A program made the position numbers and the translations under genes. This document shows, in pieces, positions 7,303 to 17,046 of a stretch of DNA of 36,714 nucleotides (position 1 is its first letter; the number at the start of each line of letters is the position of its first letter). The notes beneath the pieces are model-generated. The model was not told the DNA's origin and made no database searches. It saw only the letters and a list, made by a program, of their open reading frames with translations. The stretch is from Bacteroidota bacterium (GTDB lineage Bacteria > Bacteroidota > Bacteroidia > UKL13-3): assembly GCA_034439655.1 (NCBI GenBank), contig JAWXAU010000066.1, positions 1 through 36,714 of the forward strand. The letters are read 5' to 3'.

Positions 7303-10300
7303 TTATTCCTTCACAAACTTATATACTTTCGAATAATTATTCTCTTTTACCACAAACATATAAATTCCTACCGACCATTGGGTAATATCAATTTGGGTAG
7401 TTTTGCTCTGCCCATGGTTGGTGTTATCACCAACCATTCCAATATATACAGGCTGGCCCAACATATTATAAATTGTAAACTGAACTGTCTTATTATTGAT
7501 ACTTTCAATATTCAAAATACTATTTGCAGGGTTGGGAAATAATTTGATATTACTAAGTTTACCGCCTACTTGATTTATTCCGTTTGAAATAGTGTCAATT
7601 ATTGTGCATATACTATTATAATACTTGCCAGGTGAACCTCCAGGACAACCTATAAACCAAGTAGCTGCATCAGAATAGTCGGTGTACTGCGTATTGTATT
7701 CCAAAGTATATCCTTTCCCATCTGCACTATCGTTCCACGGTGTTTGATTGCTCCATGTGTTATAATAAATTATCGCACTGTCTTTATTATATATTCTGAT
7801 ATTTCCTTTGGCATCAAAGCTAAGTAAGGGGATATAAGAACTATTTTTAGTTCCTTTAAATTGTTTATTGAATAAAGCAGTATCGGCAACCAAAACCCAG
7901 TTAGAATCACTATTTAATATATTTGAAGATAACTTAAATTTCTTGCCTTGACTATCAAAAACAGTGATGTCTTTTATATTATAATTCTTTGCAGATTGAT
8001 TTCGTAGTTCAATCCAATCGCCTGCATCGGAGCTTGTTGCTGAGCTATAATTTATTTCTGATACAACAATTGGTGTATCGCACCAGCCTTGGTATTGAGC
8101 AGGCGAACCTCCAATACATTGTTCCACCCAATTTTGTTTGATTGTATAATCATCCATGCTTGCAGTAGGATTACTCATGGAAATAGTTTTTCCATTTCCA
8201 TCAGCACCAAAAGTGTTATCATATTGCATCACAAATACGGGATTCTGATTGGCATCATAAATTCGCACCAATCCTGTTTGAATAAATCCTTTGGGAACAT
8301 TAATGGTATTCAAATCAAATGGGAACAAATACTTAAAAGCTGCACTATCACTCACAAAAACAAGCTTGCCTTTGGGAGAAATATTTGATATTGAATCAAG
8401 GCGAATGATATTGCTTACCTTATTAAACGATATATAATAGTTGCCGAGATTTTTTGTATTTGCCGAACCAATATGATACAGCTCGAACCACGCATCGGTA
8501 CTAAATCCAGTAATAGGATTATAACTAATTTCTGATACCACCAAATCTGTGGCAAAGCATTGAATATAGGCTTTTGAAGGTGAGCCTCCAAAACAACGTT
8601 CAGTCCACTCATTGGCTGTCGTTATATAATTCGTATCATATACATTCTCTATCGTTTTACCCAATCCATTAGCATAAAAATAATCTTTGGCATGATATAT
8701 TACTTTTGAAATTTGTGTCTTATTTATATCATAAATGGACAAGGTGTCGTTCAATTGCAAATTAATATTCATTTGCACAGATGTAGAACTATAGTTAATA
8801 CTAAAATCTGCGGAGTCCTGAGCAATGATGAGCCTTTGAAATGGATAACATATCTTATTCTCAGCCCAAGCATTTGCAGTTGTAGCGGTATTTAGTTTAT
8901 ATCCATTTAAGTTAACGGGCATAATTCCCTTATTATATAATTCTATCCACTGTGTTTGCTTTTTCAAACTATCGCTATTGAAATTAATTTCTGAGACAAT
9001 AAGATTTTCACTACAACTTGTAATAGCTGTTTGCGGATTTCCCAATAAACAACCATGAGTCCAATTTGCGGCATCACTGTATTCTGAAATTGCTGCTGGT
9101 ATTTGCTTTAATGATAACGTATAACCATTGGCTCTAGCCATAGTATCCCATTGATTGCTGCTATTGAAACTCATTTCAAACCTTCTGAACTTATTGGTAT
9201 CAGTAAGCAAAATAATTTCTGCGGTATCATTCAAATCGAATTGACTATTATATACAATATTTGATCTGCTTAGCTTGGGAAAATAAGTAAGCAAGTTATT
9301 TGTATCTGATACAATCAATATATAATCGTTTGGATAAATGATTTGTGAAGGCAAAATAAAACTGTCTATTGAAGTACTCAATTTCCAATTTTTTACATTT
9401 AAAGTATCGTTAGAAATATTTTTAAATTCCATCCAGTCTCCCATGTTAATTTCTGGCAGCGAATGATAATTAATCTCACTAGCTACCAACTGAATATGTT
9501 CTTGGCAAATTGTTCTAAAAGTGCCTGGAGAGCCCAAGAAACAACCTACACCCCAATTTGCTTTATCTGAAAAATCATTGTTTACTTTATTATATTCGAG
9601 TGTGTATCCGTTGCCATTTACCGCTGGCCAAAAATAATTTTCATTATGATAGTTTACAGAAAACTTTGGGTAAAGCTTACTATCGAACAACCGTAAATTT
9701 TCGCCATTATTACTTAAACTAAAATTAAATGAATCTACTACATTTTTAACATTAGGGTATATTTTTTTAAACTTTTGTTTGGTATTTGCTAAAACGAGGT
9801 AACCATTTGCGGGAATAATAGTTCCTGCAGGAATTGTATAATCGTGTGAGTCATCACCATCTTTGAAATGCCAAAGAGAAACACTCTGATTACTATTGGT
9901 AGTATTGTGCAATTCAACCCATTCACCTGCATCGTGTGAACCTTTAGCATTGTAACTGATCTCGCTAATAATAATATTTTCAAAACATATCGAATAAGCC
10001 TTACCTGGTGAACCTCCGATACAACCGTTAAACCAACTACTTCCATTTTTCATTACCGATGAATCTGTTTTCAATTCTAAAGTTCTGCCTGTTCCATCAG
10101 CACATTCAGGCCAAGGCAGACTATCAGTAAATGCAAAAGCTATTTTATTTTTACCCTTATTATCAATTAATACGACAGAATCCGTATGATTGTCCAAAGG
10201 GAATTTTATATTTCCCAATCTATTATATACTGAAGGATATACTTTTTTGAATAAAGCGGTATCTTCACAAATCACAATATATTTATTGGCAGGCAGTATA

Positions 10301-13170
10301 TAATTATCTGCAAATTCATAGAATGCATAATCTTTCGATGTTTTGAGTTTATAGCCTGTTAAGTCGACTGCCATAGAAGAATTATTATGCAATTCTATCC
10401 AATTTCCACTATTAATTTTATCGGAACAGTTATAATTAATTTCAGACGCTATGATAGGAAATGAAATGGTAGCTCCATTAAAATATGCTGTTATAATATT
10501 GTTAGCAGGTGTTAAATTTATGGTAACAGTTTTTGTTTTATAGGTAACAGAATCTATTACAAATGAATCAAATGAATAACCGGGGTTAGGCACCGCGGTT
10601 ACAGTAATTGGCACTCCATCGAAGTATACACCACTCCAAGGATAAGTGATAGGAATAATTGTATTTAATTTGATAACACCTGCAGCATTGCTACTTAATT
10701 TTAAAGTTAGATTTACTTTTTTTGTTAATGAAAAAGTGGTCACCATGGAGTCTCTGTTTGCGATTTGACTGTATTTTACAAAAGTATCTAAATCCTTAAC
10801 ATAGGCTGACCAATAAGTTGTATCATAAAAATTTCCCCACCTTGCTATTTCTTTCGGCATATCAAATTTGATATTATTCTTTATATAATTGATATTGCCC
10901 GCATAGTTAGCAGGAGTGAGAATGGTATTCATTAAATCAGCATAACGATTCACAAAATAATTTTTGAATTTTGTATTTCTAGCAAGGTAATATAATCCAA
11001 AATAATTACCACTAACTAAGCTCTGCAATTTTGTACTGGCAGTGCTTGTGCCCCAAGTTGAAAAAATATCCCGTGTACCAAAATCGGTATCATATAATAA
11101 ATACCTAAACTTTCCACCTTTCATAGTAGGTCGCCAGAGCTTGGTATTATTGCCTGGCCAGTCCATATTGTTAATAAACGTCTCGATAGTAATATAATCT
11201 ACAAAATTTTTAATGTCTAAATACTTATTAAGCGAATCATAATTAGCTGTTACACTTAAGTCACTACCATACCACGAATACAATGAGTAAGATGCATTTG
11301 CAGTGCCATTATGCACGCCAAATATTCCAATAATATCCATGCTGTCTTTGCTTACCCCACTTATATTTTCGATACAATCATTATCCTGCTTTTCACGTAT
11401 ATGATATATTCCCCAAGGTTGCCCATTTAAATATACAAAACATGAATTATGCTCCATCACATCCAAATTTGTTTTGAGCATAATATGATTGGTTAGCTCG
11501 TCACGCATCATAGACCCCCCTTGGTCTTGGCTTCCTGAACGAAGATTAAAAGAGGTGATATTTGTATAGTTTCTAAAAGGGAATAACTTATAATGTATAA
11601 ACGAGCTATCAAAATCGGATGTAGTTTCTACCCGCAGACTTTTCTTTGCATATCCACGAGATCCATTACCATGAATACTGAGCATGGCATCTAATTCGAA
11701 TTGCGGACTGCCATTGGCTAATAAATATTCAATATGGGAGGTTCTTTTTTCAGCACCTACGTAGCCGTTTGTTGCATATAATCCATCATAAGTATTAAAC
11801 AAATCTAAAGAATCGGCTGTGATTGATATAATAGGCAGCTTGAATTTTTTATCATTAATTATATAAATGTTTGTTATAGGTTTGCTGGGCAAATAAGCAC
11901 CAGAAGTATCAACACATAAGGCACGAATTGACACATCAGCAGTTATTTTAATACCGGTTGATTTATATAAGAATGATTTATCGGTTGGAATATCACCATT
12001 GGTAGTATATCTTATTTGGACATTTTGTTGGGTGGTTGCTAATTTTAAAACTGAATTTTTTGTTACAAATCCAGATTTTAAATTACATGCAGGCGGAATT
12101 AAAAAACCAGCAGCACAATGTTTGCCCGTATTACTAGAATCAGGAGATGGCTCGTCAGTAATACACCAACTACCCCCATCAGGTATTCTGGCAAATGATA
12201 TATTTCTGGCAGTAAATTCTGTTTTCTTTTTATCGATTTGTGTTCCCGTTTTATCAAATAAATATATAGTTTCTGTTGGTTTTAGTTTAAAATTTGTATG
12301 TATAAATGAAACGCTATCTTTTAAGTATGGATTTTTTGTATAATTATTGATATGTTTTACATTGTCAGAATAGCCCAAACTTAAATAAGGAATTGAAGTT
12401 TGGTGAAAGCTATCTTTGGGAGAAAAATATCTTATGTGGAGCACAATAGAATCGAAATTATCAATATAATACTTGATGGCGTCTAAATCTACCATTGCTG
12501 ATCTGGGTTTATCTCCATTTCTTATATGTTTGAGCGGGTTATTTGAAAAAGTAGCTATATAAGTCCAATTCACATATATATAACATTGGTTTTCGTTATC
12601 CAACTGGATATAACATTTTTTTAAATTTGTATAGTTTTTATTGTTCAATTTAAATGCATATCTCATCGTATAATTGGCGGTAGCGTTTATGATGGTGCTA
12701 TCATCTCCATCTGCCAAACCTATTCCTCCTTTTCCTTGAGCCCAACTACTCGCATCATAAGAAGGAGTATAAATAGCATACGGATTAAAAACATTGTTCC
12801 ACATGGTATCAGTATAAGAATAACGCCAATTATTATTGGGATGCACTGCCGTTTCCCAATGGTTAATTTTTTCAATTGTATCTTTTCCTGATAGAAAAAT
12901 CAGTAATCTTTCTTGTGGTTTCAAAGTTAGATTGGGAAGTTTCCATTTGTTTTTCACCAAGGCATCATCGGTGAGCGTGTATCCATTCAAGCTTAAATTT
13001 GCATTCCCGGCATTATACAATTCCATCCATGCTGGATTTTCAAAATCCTCGTCGGCAATATTGCCACTGTTCAAGGTCTGAATTTCGTTAATTACTAATT
13101 GTCCACGGCTGCTATTGGGAACAATACAACCTAATAATATATATATAAATGTAAATTTCATAAACCTCAT
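7303..13170 (-). CDS. Giant CotH kinase / lamin-tail / T9SS protein (copy A)
   Basis: A 1955-residue secreted modular protein. In order: signal peptide (1-23); lamin-tail domain (LTD, about 25-95); a module of about 185 residues (104-288) containing SSWAQGKGGIGLADGDDST; a chitobiase C-terminal-like segment (about 365-440); a CotH kinase-like domain (about 443-810); a small beta domain (about 815-900); six LTD units starting near 908, 1068, 1230, 1392, 1545 and 1703; and a T9SS type A sorting domain (about 1873-1955, LFPNPANSILNIE). In the CotH domain, NNMDWPGNN (668-675) and LYDTDFG (692-698) match the catalytic and metal-binding aspartate motifs of this atypical protein kinase family. CotH was characterised as a spore-coat kinase in Bacillus; the substrate here is unknown. 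Met4 (13161) is an alternative start. The protein is a full-length paralogue of the gene at 25102, which lacks the 185-residue module. Confidence 0.92.
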   Translation of the reverse strand: MRFMKFTFIYILLGCIVPNSSRGQLVINEIQTLNSGNIADEDFENPAWMELYNAGNANLSLNGYTLTDDALVKNKWKLPNLTLKPQERLLIFLSGKDTIEKINHWETAVHPNNNWRYSYTDTMWNNVFNPYAIYTPSYDASSWAQGKGGIGLADGDDSTIINATANYTMRYAFKLNNKNYTNLKKCYIQLDNENQCYIYVNWTYIATFSNNPLKHIRNGDKPRSAMVDLDAIKYYIDNFDSIVLHIRYFSPKDSFHQTSIPYLSLGYSDNVKHINNYTKNPYLKDSVSFIHTNFKLKPTETIYLFDKTGTQIDKKKTEFTARNISFARIPDGGSWCITDEPSPDSSNTGKHCAAGFLIPPACNLKSGFVTKNSVLKLATTQQNVQIRYTTNGDIPTDKSFLYKSTGIKITADVSIRALCVDTSGAYLPSKPITNIYIINDKKFKLPIISITADSLDLFNTYDGLYATNGYVGAEKRTSHIEYLLANGSPQFELDAMLSIHGNGSRGYAKKSLRVETTSDFDSSFIHYKLFPFRNYTNITSFNLRSGSQDQGGSMMRDELTNHIMLKTNLDVMEHNSCFVYLNGQPWGIYHIREKQDNDCIENISGVSKDSMDIIGIFGVHNGTANASYSLYSWYGSDLSVTANYDSLNKYLDIKNFVDYITIETFINNMDWPGNNTKLWRPTMKGGKFRYLLYDTDFGTRDIFSTWGTSTASTKLQSLVSGNYFGLYYLARNTKFKNYFVNRYADLMNTILTPANYAGNINYIKNNIKFDMPKEIARWGNFYDTTYWSAYVKDLDTFVKYSQIANRDSMVTTFSLTKKVNLTLKLSSNAAGVIKLNTIIPITYPWSGVYFDGVPITVTAVPNPGYSFDSFVIDSVTYKTKTVTINLTPANNIITAYFNGATISFPIIASEINYNCSDKINSGNWIELHNNSSMAVDLTGYKLKTSKDYAFYEFADNYILPANKYIVICEDTALFKKVYPSVYNRLGNIKFPLDNHTDSVVLIDNKGKNKIAFAFTDSLPWPECADGTGRTLELKTDSSVMKNGSSWFNGCIGGSPGKAYSICFENIIISEISYNAKGSHDAGEWVELHNTTNSNQSVSLWHFKDGDDSHDYTIPAGTIIPANGYLVLANTKQKFKKIYPNVKNVVDSFNFSLSNNGENLRLFDSKLYPKFSVNYHNENYFWPAVNGNGYTLEYNKVNNDFSDKANWGVGCFLGSPGTFRTICQEHIQLVASEINYHSLPEINMGDWMEFKNISNDTLNVKNWKLSTSIDSFILPSQIIYPNDYILIVSDTNNLLTYFPKLSRSNIVYNSQFDLNDTAEIILLTDTNKFRRFEMSFNSSNQWDTMARANGYTLSLKQIPAAISEYSDAANWTHGCLLGNPQTAITSCSENLIVSEINFNSDSLKKQTQWIELYNKGIMPVNLNGYKLNTATTANAWAENKICYPFQRLIIAQDSADFSINYSSTSVQMNINLQLNDTLSIYDINKTQISKVIYHAKDYFYANGLGKTIENVYDTNYITTANEWTERCFGGSPSKAYIQCFATDLVVSEISYNPITGFSTDAWFELYHIGSANTKNLGNYYISFNKVSNIIRLDSISNISPKGKLVFVSDSAAFKYLFPFDLNTINVPKGFIQTGLVRIYDANQNPVFVMQYDNTFGADGNGKTISMSNPTASMDDYTIKQNWVEQCIGGSPAQYQGWCDTPIVVSEINYSSATSSDAGDWIELRNQSAKNYNIKDITVFDSQGKKFKLSSNILNSDSNWVLVADTALFNKQFKGTKNSSYIPLLSFDAKGNIRIYNKDSAIIYYNTWSNQTPWNDSADGKGYTLEYNTQYTDYSDAATWFIGCPGGSPGKYYNSICTIIDTISNGINQVGGKLSNIKLFPNPANSILNIESINNKTVQFTIYNMLGQPVYIGMVGDNTNHGQSKTTQIDITQWSVGIYMFVVKENNYSKVYKFVKE

Positions 13171-13188
13171 CTTTCGTTATTTAAATTT

Positions 13189-13196
13189 CAAATATA
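13189..13196 (-). promoter_or_regulatory. -7 box TATATTTG of CotH copy A
   Basis: TATATTTG on the minus strand matches the -7 consensus exactly. It ends 18 bases before the annotated ATG and 27 bases before Met4 (13161). Just upstream is a short inverted repeat, GCTAA...TTAGC. No TTTG is visible at -33. Confidence 0.45.
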
Positions 13197-13432
13197 CGCT
13201 AAAAAAATATTAGCTTCACATTGCTTTAACATTTTGACCTTTAGGCAACATTAAAGATTCTATTAAATATCTGCATTTTTCAACCATTAAGAAATTAATA
13301 AAATTGAGCCCGATGAATCGCCTTAATATTCTTAACTCCTTACTGGCTATTTTTTTACTAAGTTAAACTAAATGATGAATGGTTCTATTTTAGCTACTTG
13401 CCTTTTTCCCTTTTGCACACTAAACTTGCACC

Positions 13433-16400
13433 ATGCAAAAACCAACCTCTACAGCCAAACAAATATCTTTGGCTTTTCTCACTTTCTTTATCATGTTAGC
13501 GAATATTTCCAAGGGCCAAACTGAACTTGGCAAAAGCTACAATACCAGTGAGAACAGCAGCTATTGGGGCAATCGCAAGCCTTATGAAGGTTACTGGCAA
13601 CAGGATGTCGATTATAAAATTAATGCCATACTCGATGCAGATTCCGACATCGTGAGTGGGCAAGAAGTGCTTACTTACCGCAACAATAGTCCGCATGCCT
13701 TAACGGAATTATATTTCCATTTATACCAAAATGCCTTTACGGATGGCAGTTATTTACATAGCCTAGAAGCAGCCAACCAAGTGAAAACAAAATTTGGGAA
13801 ATATGAAGGACAAGGATTGGGAACTACTATAGAAAATTTAAGTATCGGTCGCAATACCTACAAAATTGCTACTTTGAGCGACCCAACACTTCGTGAACCT
13901 AATACGGCTTATATGGACAATACCATACTAAAAGTACCCTTGGATGTGCCATTGCAGCCAGGAAAAGAGATACAAGTGAGCATCAATTTCAAAAGCTATT
14001 TCGATGCGGGAAGTATGCGTAGGCGTATGAAATTATTCAAAAATTTCGGGTTCAAGCATTTCGACTGTGTGCATTGGTATCCGCGTATTTGCGTGTACGA
14101 CCGAAAGTTTGGCTGGGAAACAGATCAGCATTTGGGCAAAGAATTTTATGGCGATTTTGGTTCCTTCGATGTCAATCTCACTTTGCCTTCGCATTATGTA
14201 TTAGAAGCAACGGGAACTTTGCAAAACGAAAACGATGTTTTGCCAGCAGAATACAGGGCAAAAATAGATATACGGAATTTTGCTACCTTGCCCAAACCAT
14301 ACATACCCAATGCCTGCAACCCTGCAGATGGTAAAACCAAAACATGGCATTTCATCGCATGGAATGTACACGATTTTGCATGGACTGCTGATCCATTATA
14401 TAGAATTGGAAATGCCGAATGGGATGGAGTGAAAATAGTATCCTTGGCCGAAGAATTTAATGCACCTAACTGGCAAGATGCTGCAGTGTTCGCAGCAAAA
14501 GTGATTAAAGTATATAGTGAAGATTTTGGCCATTACCGCTACCCCAAAATGGTGGTTGCTGATGCACGTGACGGAATGGAATACCCTATGCTCACACTTG
14601 ATGGGGGCGGTTTCCCAGGCTACCATTTTGTACTGGCACATGAAATTGGCCACAATTGGTTCTTTGGAATGGTAGGAAATAATGAAACCTACCGAGCCGC
14701 GTTGGACGAAGGATTTACCCAGTTTCTCACTACTTGGAGTTTGAACAGAATTGACGGAAATTATCCATTATATACTACCAAAAACGGAAAACCCATCGAC
14801 AAAAAAGTAGAGATGAACAATATAGATATGAACTCCCTATATCAAGCTTATTTGATGGATGCTATTACAGGTAACGACGTTCAACTCAATACACACAGCG
14901 ACCAGTTTGCCAGTGCTTTGGGCCATGGCGGCGGATATAGATTAGTGTATTATAAAACGGCCACCATGTTGAGTAATTTACAATATGTTTTGGGTGATGA
15001 ATTATTTATAAAATCCATGCAACATTATTTTGAGCAATGGCATTTTGCACATCCATATTTTGAAGACTTTAGAAATAGTATTATAAACTTTAGTCAAGTG
15101 GATTTGAACTGGTTTTTTGACCAATGGATGGAAACTACCAAATCAAATGATTATAGTATAGAGCGTGTAAAAAAAGAGGGGAAGCATGATGGAAAACATA
15201 TATATAATATTACTTTCCAACGTAAAGGTCGTATGCAAATGCCAATTGATTTTACAGTGCATCTGGACAACGGAACAATATTAAATTATTATATACCCAA
15301 TACGTATTTTGTAAAGAAAACTTCTGCTACTGTATTGCCTATTTGGCGTGGGTGGGATTTATTAAACCAAACATATACTGCTACCATATTGGTTGATGAT
15401 GAAATTAGTAATGTTATCATAGATCCATCACACCGCATGGCCGATATAAATTATTTAGACAATAGCAGCAAAATGCCTATATATCTCAAATTCGATTGGC
15501 CAGTTAGGCAGCCCAATAACTTCTACCAATACCGCTTGCGTTGGCGTCCCGATGTGTGGTATAACGGAATTGATGGGGTGAAAGTGGGATTGAATCTGAC
15601 AGGTAATTACCTACAACTAAAACACAAATTTGAATTGACTGCATGGTATAATACAGGATTGTTAACCCGTATTACTGCCAATCATGCTTTAGTAAATTAT
15701 GCTTTTACCTATGAGCATTTATTAGGTCATGGATTAACTTATAAATTAGATTCTCGTTTTCTCGATGGTTGGTTGGTATTGAAAACAGGTTTCGAAAAAA
15801 CATTGGAACGTGGTGGCAAATTCAGCATATATTATAAATCTATTAATACCGATTTTTATAGTGCAAATTATAGATTGGGTTTTGATGGGAGCGTGGTGGG
15901 ACAAACAAATTATCTGAGTCAACTTCGCACATTGGCCGCCACCTATTCTGGCGGCAATAACTACAACTGGGGCAAAGGAAACATACAATATACATTTACC
16001 GCTCGCAGTAATTTTTTGATGTCGCCTGGGCAAAATAATTATATTGAAGCCAAGGTAGTAAATAATAACCGCATCCATAAATTTGAATTGCGTTCACGTT
16101 TTATTGCACGTTACGGAGCTATGCAATCTCCTATTATATCATTATATGCGGCGGGTGCCTCGCCGGAGGAAATGTATGATAATAAATTTGTACGTTCTTA
16201 TGGATTCATGCCCAATGGTTGGGATACCTATGGAAGTGTAACAGGGCATTTTCAATATGGTGGCGGACTTAACCTTCGCGGTTTCAATAATTATATAATG
16301 CCCGAACAACGAATAGTGAATGGCCTAATAACAGTGGTTCCAACTTATCAAACTAATATAGGAACATCGGTAAGTGCTGAGTTGGATTTTGATGAATTTA

Positions 16401-16693
16401 TTAATATAAAACCTAAAGCTTTTCGCAACTGGTTGCATTTCGATACTTATCTTTTTGCCGATGCAGGATTGTTGAACCAAAGTACTTATAATAAATTATT
16501 AATTAATACATTTTATCCTCGCGTCGATGCAGGACTCGGCATTTGTGCTACCATCAAAAAGTGGGGCCGCTACAATGATATACAACCTTTAACAATTAGG
16601 TTTGATATGCCGTTTTTCCTCAACACACCGCCGTTCGATGATCCAAGCTATTTTAAGTTTAGGTGGTTGGTTGGAGTAAATAGGAGTTTTTAA
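13433..16693 (+). CDS. M1-family metallopeptidase fused to a probable outer-membrane barrel
   Basis: A 1086-residue exported zinc aminopeptidase of the M1 (gluzincin) family. After a signal peptide (about 1-29) comes an M1 N-terminal beta domain. The catalytic domain follows, with the GxMEN-type exopeptidase motif as GMEYP just upstream of HEIGHNWFFGMVGNN. Zinc ligands are H403, H407 and E426 in HExxHx18E, and E404 is the general base. The catalytic part ends near 640. From about 690 to the end the sequence is alternating, aromatic-rich beta strand with LNLRGFNNYIMPEQR, then PLTIRFDMPFFLN, and a terminal phenylalanine (WLVGVNRSF). That resembles the C-terminal barrel of Omp85-like outer-membrane proteins and not the helical or ARM-type C-terminus of classical M1 enzymes. 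I infer a peptidase tethered to the outer membrane. It is transcribed alone, divergently from CotH copy A. Confidence 0.9.
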   Translation: MQKPTSTAKQISLAFLTFFIMLANISKGQTELGKSYNTSENSSYWGNRKPYEGYWQQDVDYKINAILDADSDIVSGQEVLTYRNNSPHALTELYFHLYQNAFTDGSYLHSLEAANQVKTKFGKYEGQGLGTTIENLSIGRNTYKIATLSDPTLREPNTAYMDNTILKVPLDVPLQPGKEIQVSINFKSYFDAGSMRRRMKLFKNFGFKHFDCVHWYPRICVYDRKFGWETDQHLGKEFYGDFGSFDVNLTLPSHYVLEATGTLQNENDVLPAEYRAKIDIRNFATLPKPYIPNACNPADGKTKTWHFIAWNVHDFAWTADPLYRIGNAEWDGVKIVSLAEEFNAPNWQDAAVFAAKVIKVYSEDFGHYRYPKMVVADARDGMEYPMLTLDGGGFPGYHFVLAHEIGHNWFFGMVGNNETYRAALDEGFTQFLTTWSLNRIDGNYPLYTTKNGKPIDKKVEMNNIDMNSLYQAYLMDAITGNDVQLNTHSDQFASALGHGGGYRLVYYKTATMLSNLQYVLGDELFIKSMQHYFEQWHFAHPYFEDFRNSIINFSQVDLNWFFDQWMETTKSNDYSIERVKKEGKHDGKHIYNITFQRKGRMQMPIDFTVHLDNGTILNYYIPNTYFVKKTSATVLPIWRGWDLLNQTYTATILVDDEISNVIIDPSHRMADINYLDNSSKMPIYLKFDWPVRQPNNFYQYRLRWRPDVWYNGIDGVKVGLNLTGNYLQLKHKFELTAWYNTGLLTRITANHALVNYAFTYEHLLGHGLTYKLDSRFLDGWLVLKTGFEKTLERGGKFSIYYKSINTDFYSANYRLGFDGSVVGQTNYLSQLRTLAATYSGGNNYNWGKGNIQYTFTARSNFLMSPGQNNYIEAKVVNNNRIHKFELRSRFIARYGAMQSPIISLYAAGASPEEMYDNKFVRSYGFMPNGWDTYGSVTGHFQYGGGLNLRGFNNYIMPEQRIVNGLITVVPTYQTNIGTSVSAELDFDEFINIKPKAFRNWLHFDTYLFADAGLLNQSTYNKLLINTFYPRVDAGLGICATIKKWGRYNDIQPLTIRFDMPFFLNTPPFDDPSYFKFRWLVGVNRSF

Positions 16694-16697
16694 GGGA

Positions 16698-16732
16698 GTA
16701 TAAAGTATATAGTCGTTAGAATATAGTATCAA
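16698..16732. repeat. Degenerate heptamer repeat
   Basis: Five 7-base units in register, GTATAAA, GTATATA, GTCGTTA, GAATATA, GTATCAA, fit a GTATATA consensus. They lie immediately after the M1 peptidase stop codon and just before a copy of the 160-bp dispersed repeat. Degenerate, and less certain than the other four tracts. Confidence 0.4.
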
Positions 16733-16744
16733 TTAGTTGGTATA

Positions 16745-16907
16745 ATACCGAAACTCTATATATAATAGTCCAAAAGAAAGGGACTAATCCTCCCGCATCC
16801 CGATAATTATCGGGATTAAGCGGGGCTTTCGGGATGTAGTTCGGCATTGCCATTCTAAAAACTAATCCGCCACAGGCGGAGAACTATTATAGTTTAAGAA
16901 ATGGTAT
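16745..16907 (+). repeat. Dispersed ~160-bp inverted-end repeat, copy 1
   Basis: One of three related copies (with 22097-22242, inverted, and 36460-36621). It begins ATACCGAAACTC and ends AAGAAATGGTAT; the ends are imperfect inverse complements that share ATACC and an ACTATAATAGT-like block. Inside is CCCGC...GCGGGG enclosing a perfect 20-bp palindrome, ATCCCGATAATTATCGGGAT (16797-16816). Near the right end is a second hairpin, TCCGCCACAGGCGGA. It encodes no protein. It abuts a fragment of a dinD-like gene on its right. The form resembles a MITE or a REP-like mobile palindromic unit; no partner transposase is in the window. Confidence 0.75.
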
Positions 16908-16914
16908 AAGAGAA

Positions 16915-17037
16915 ATGGATGAGTATAATAGTCTGTCCAGTGAAAATGAAAAAAGAATCTTCCTACGAAATGAAATGATTAAACACAATACACAATTAGC
17001 TGCGGCAGCTAAAGATGCAGGTGTTATCGAACATTAA
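16915..17037 (+). pseudogene. dinD: Fragment of a DinD-like protein gene
   Basis: A 40-codon open frame reads MDEYNSLSSENEKRIFLRNE and continues MIKHNTQLAAAAKDAGVIEH before a stop. I recognise the EDEKRLFLRNEL-KEHNKQL-AAxxAGV block from the middle of DNA damage-inducible protein D; the match is from memory, not from a search. A complete DinD is about 270 residues and continues after this block with an AIFQNHGYxGLYGG motif that is absent here. On the left the reading frame runs straight into repeat copy 1 as far as 16840 and has no conserved sequence before REMDEY. The gene therefore survives only as an internal scrap cut off at the repeat. It is not expected to be functional. Confidence 0.65.
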
Positions 17038-17046
17038 CAATTAATC

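Noticed and set aside
7303-13170. Plus-strand open frames inside the CotH copy A gene (for example 8089-8388 and 11999-12343)
   Set aside because: They are antisense shadows of the LTD and CotH domains with no independent signals.
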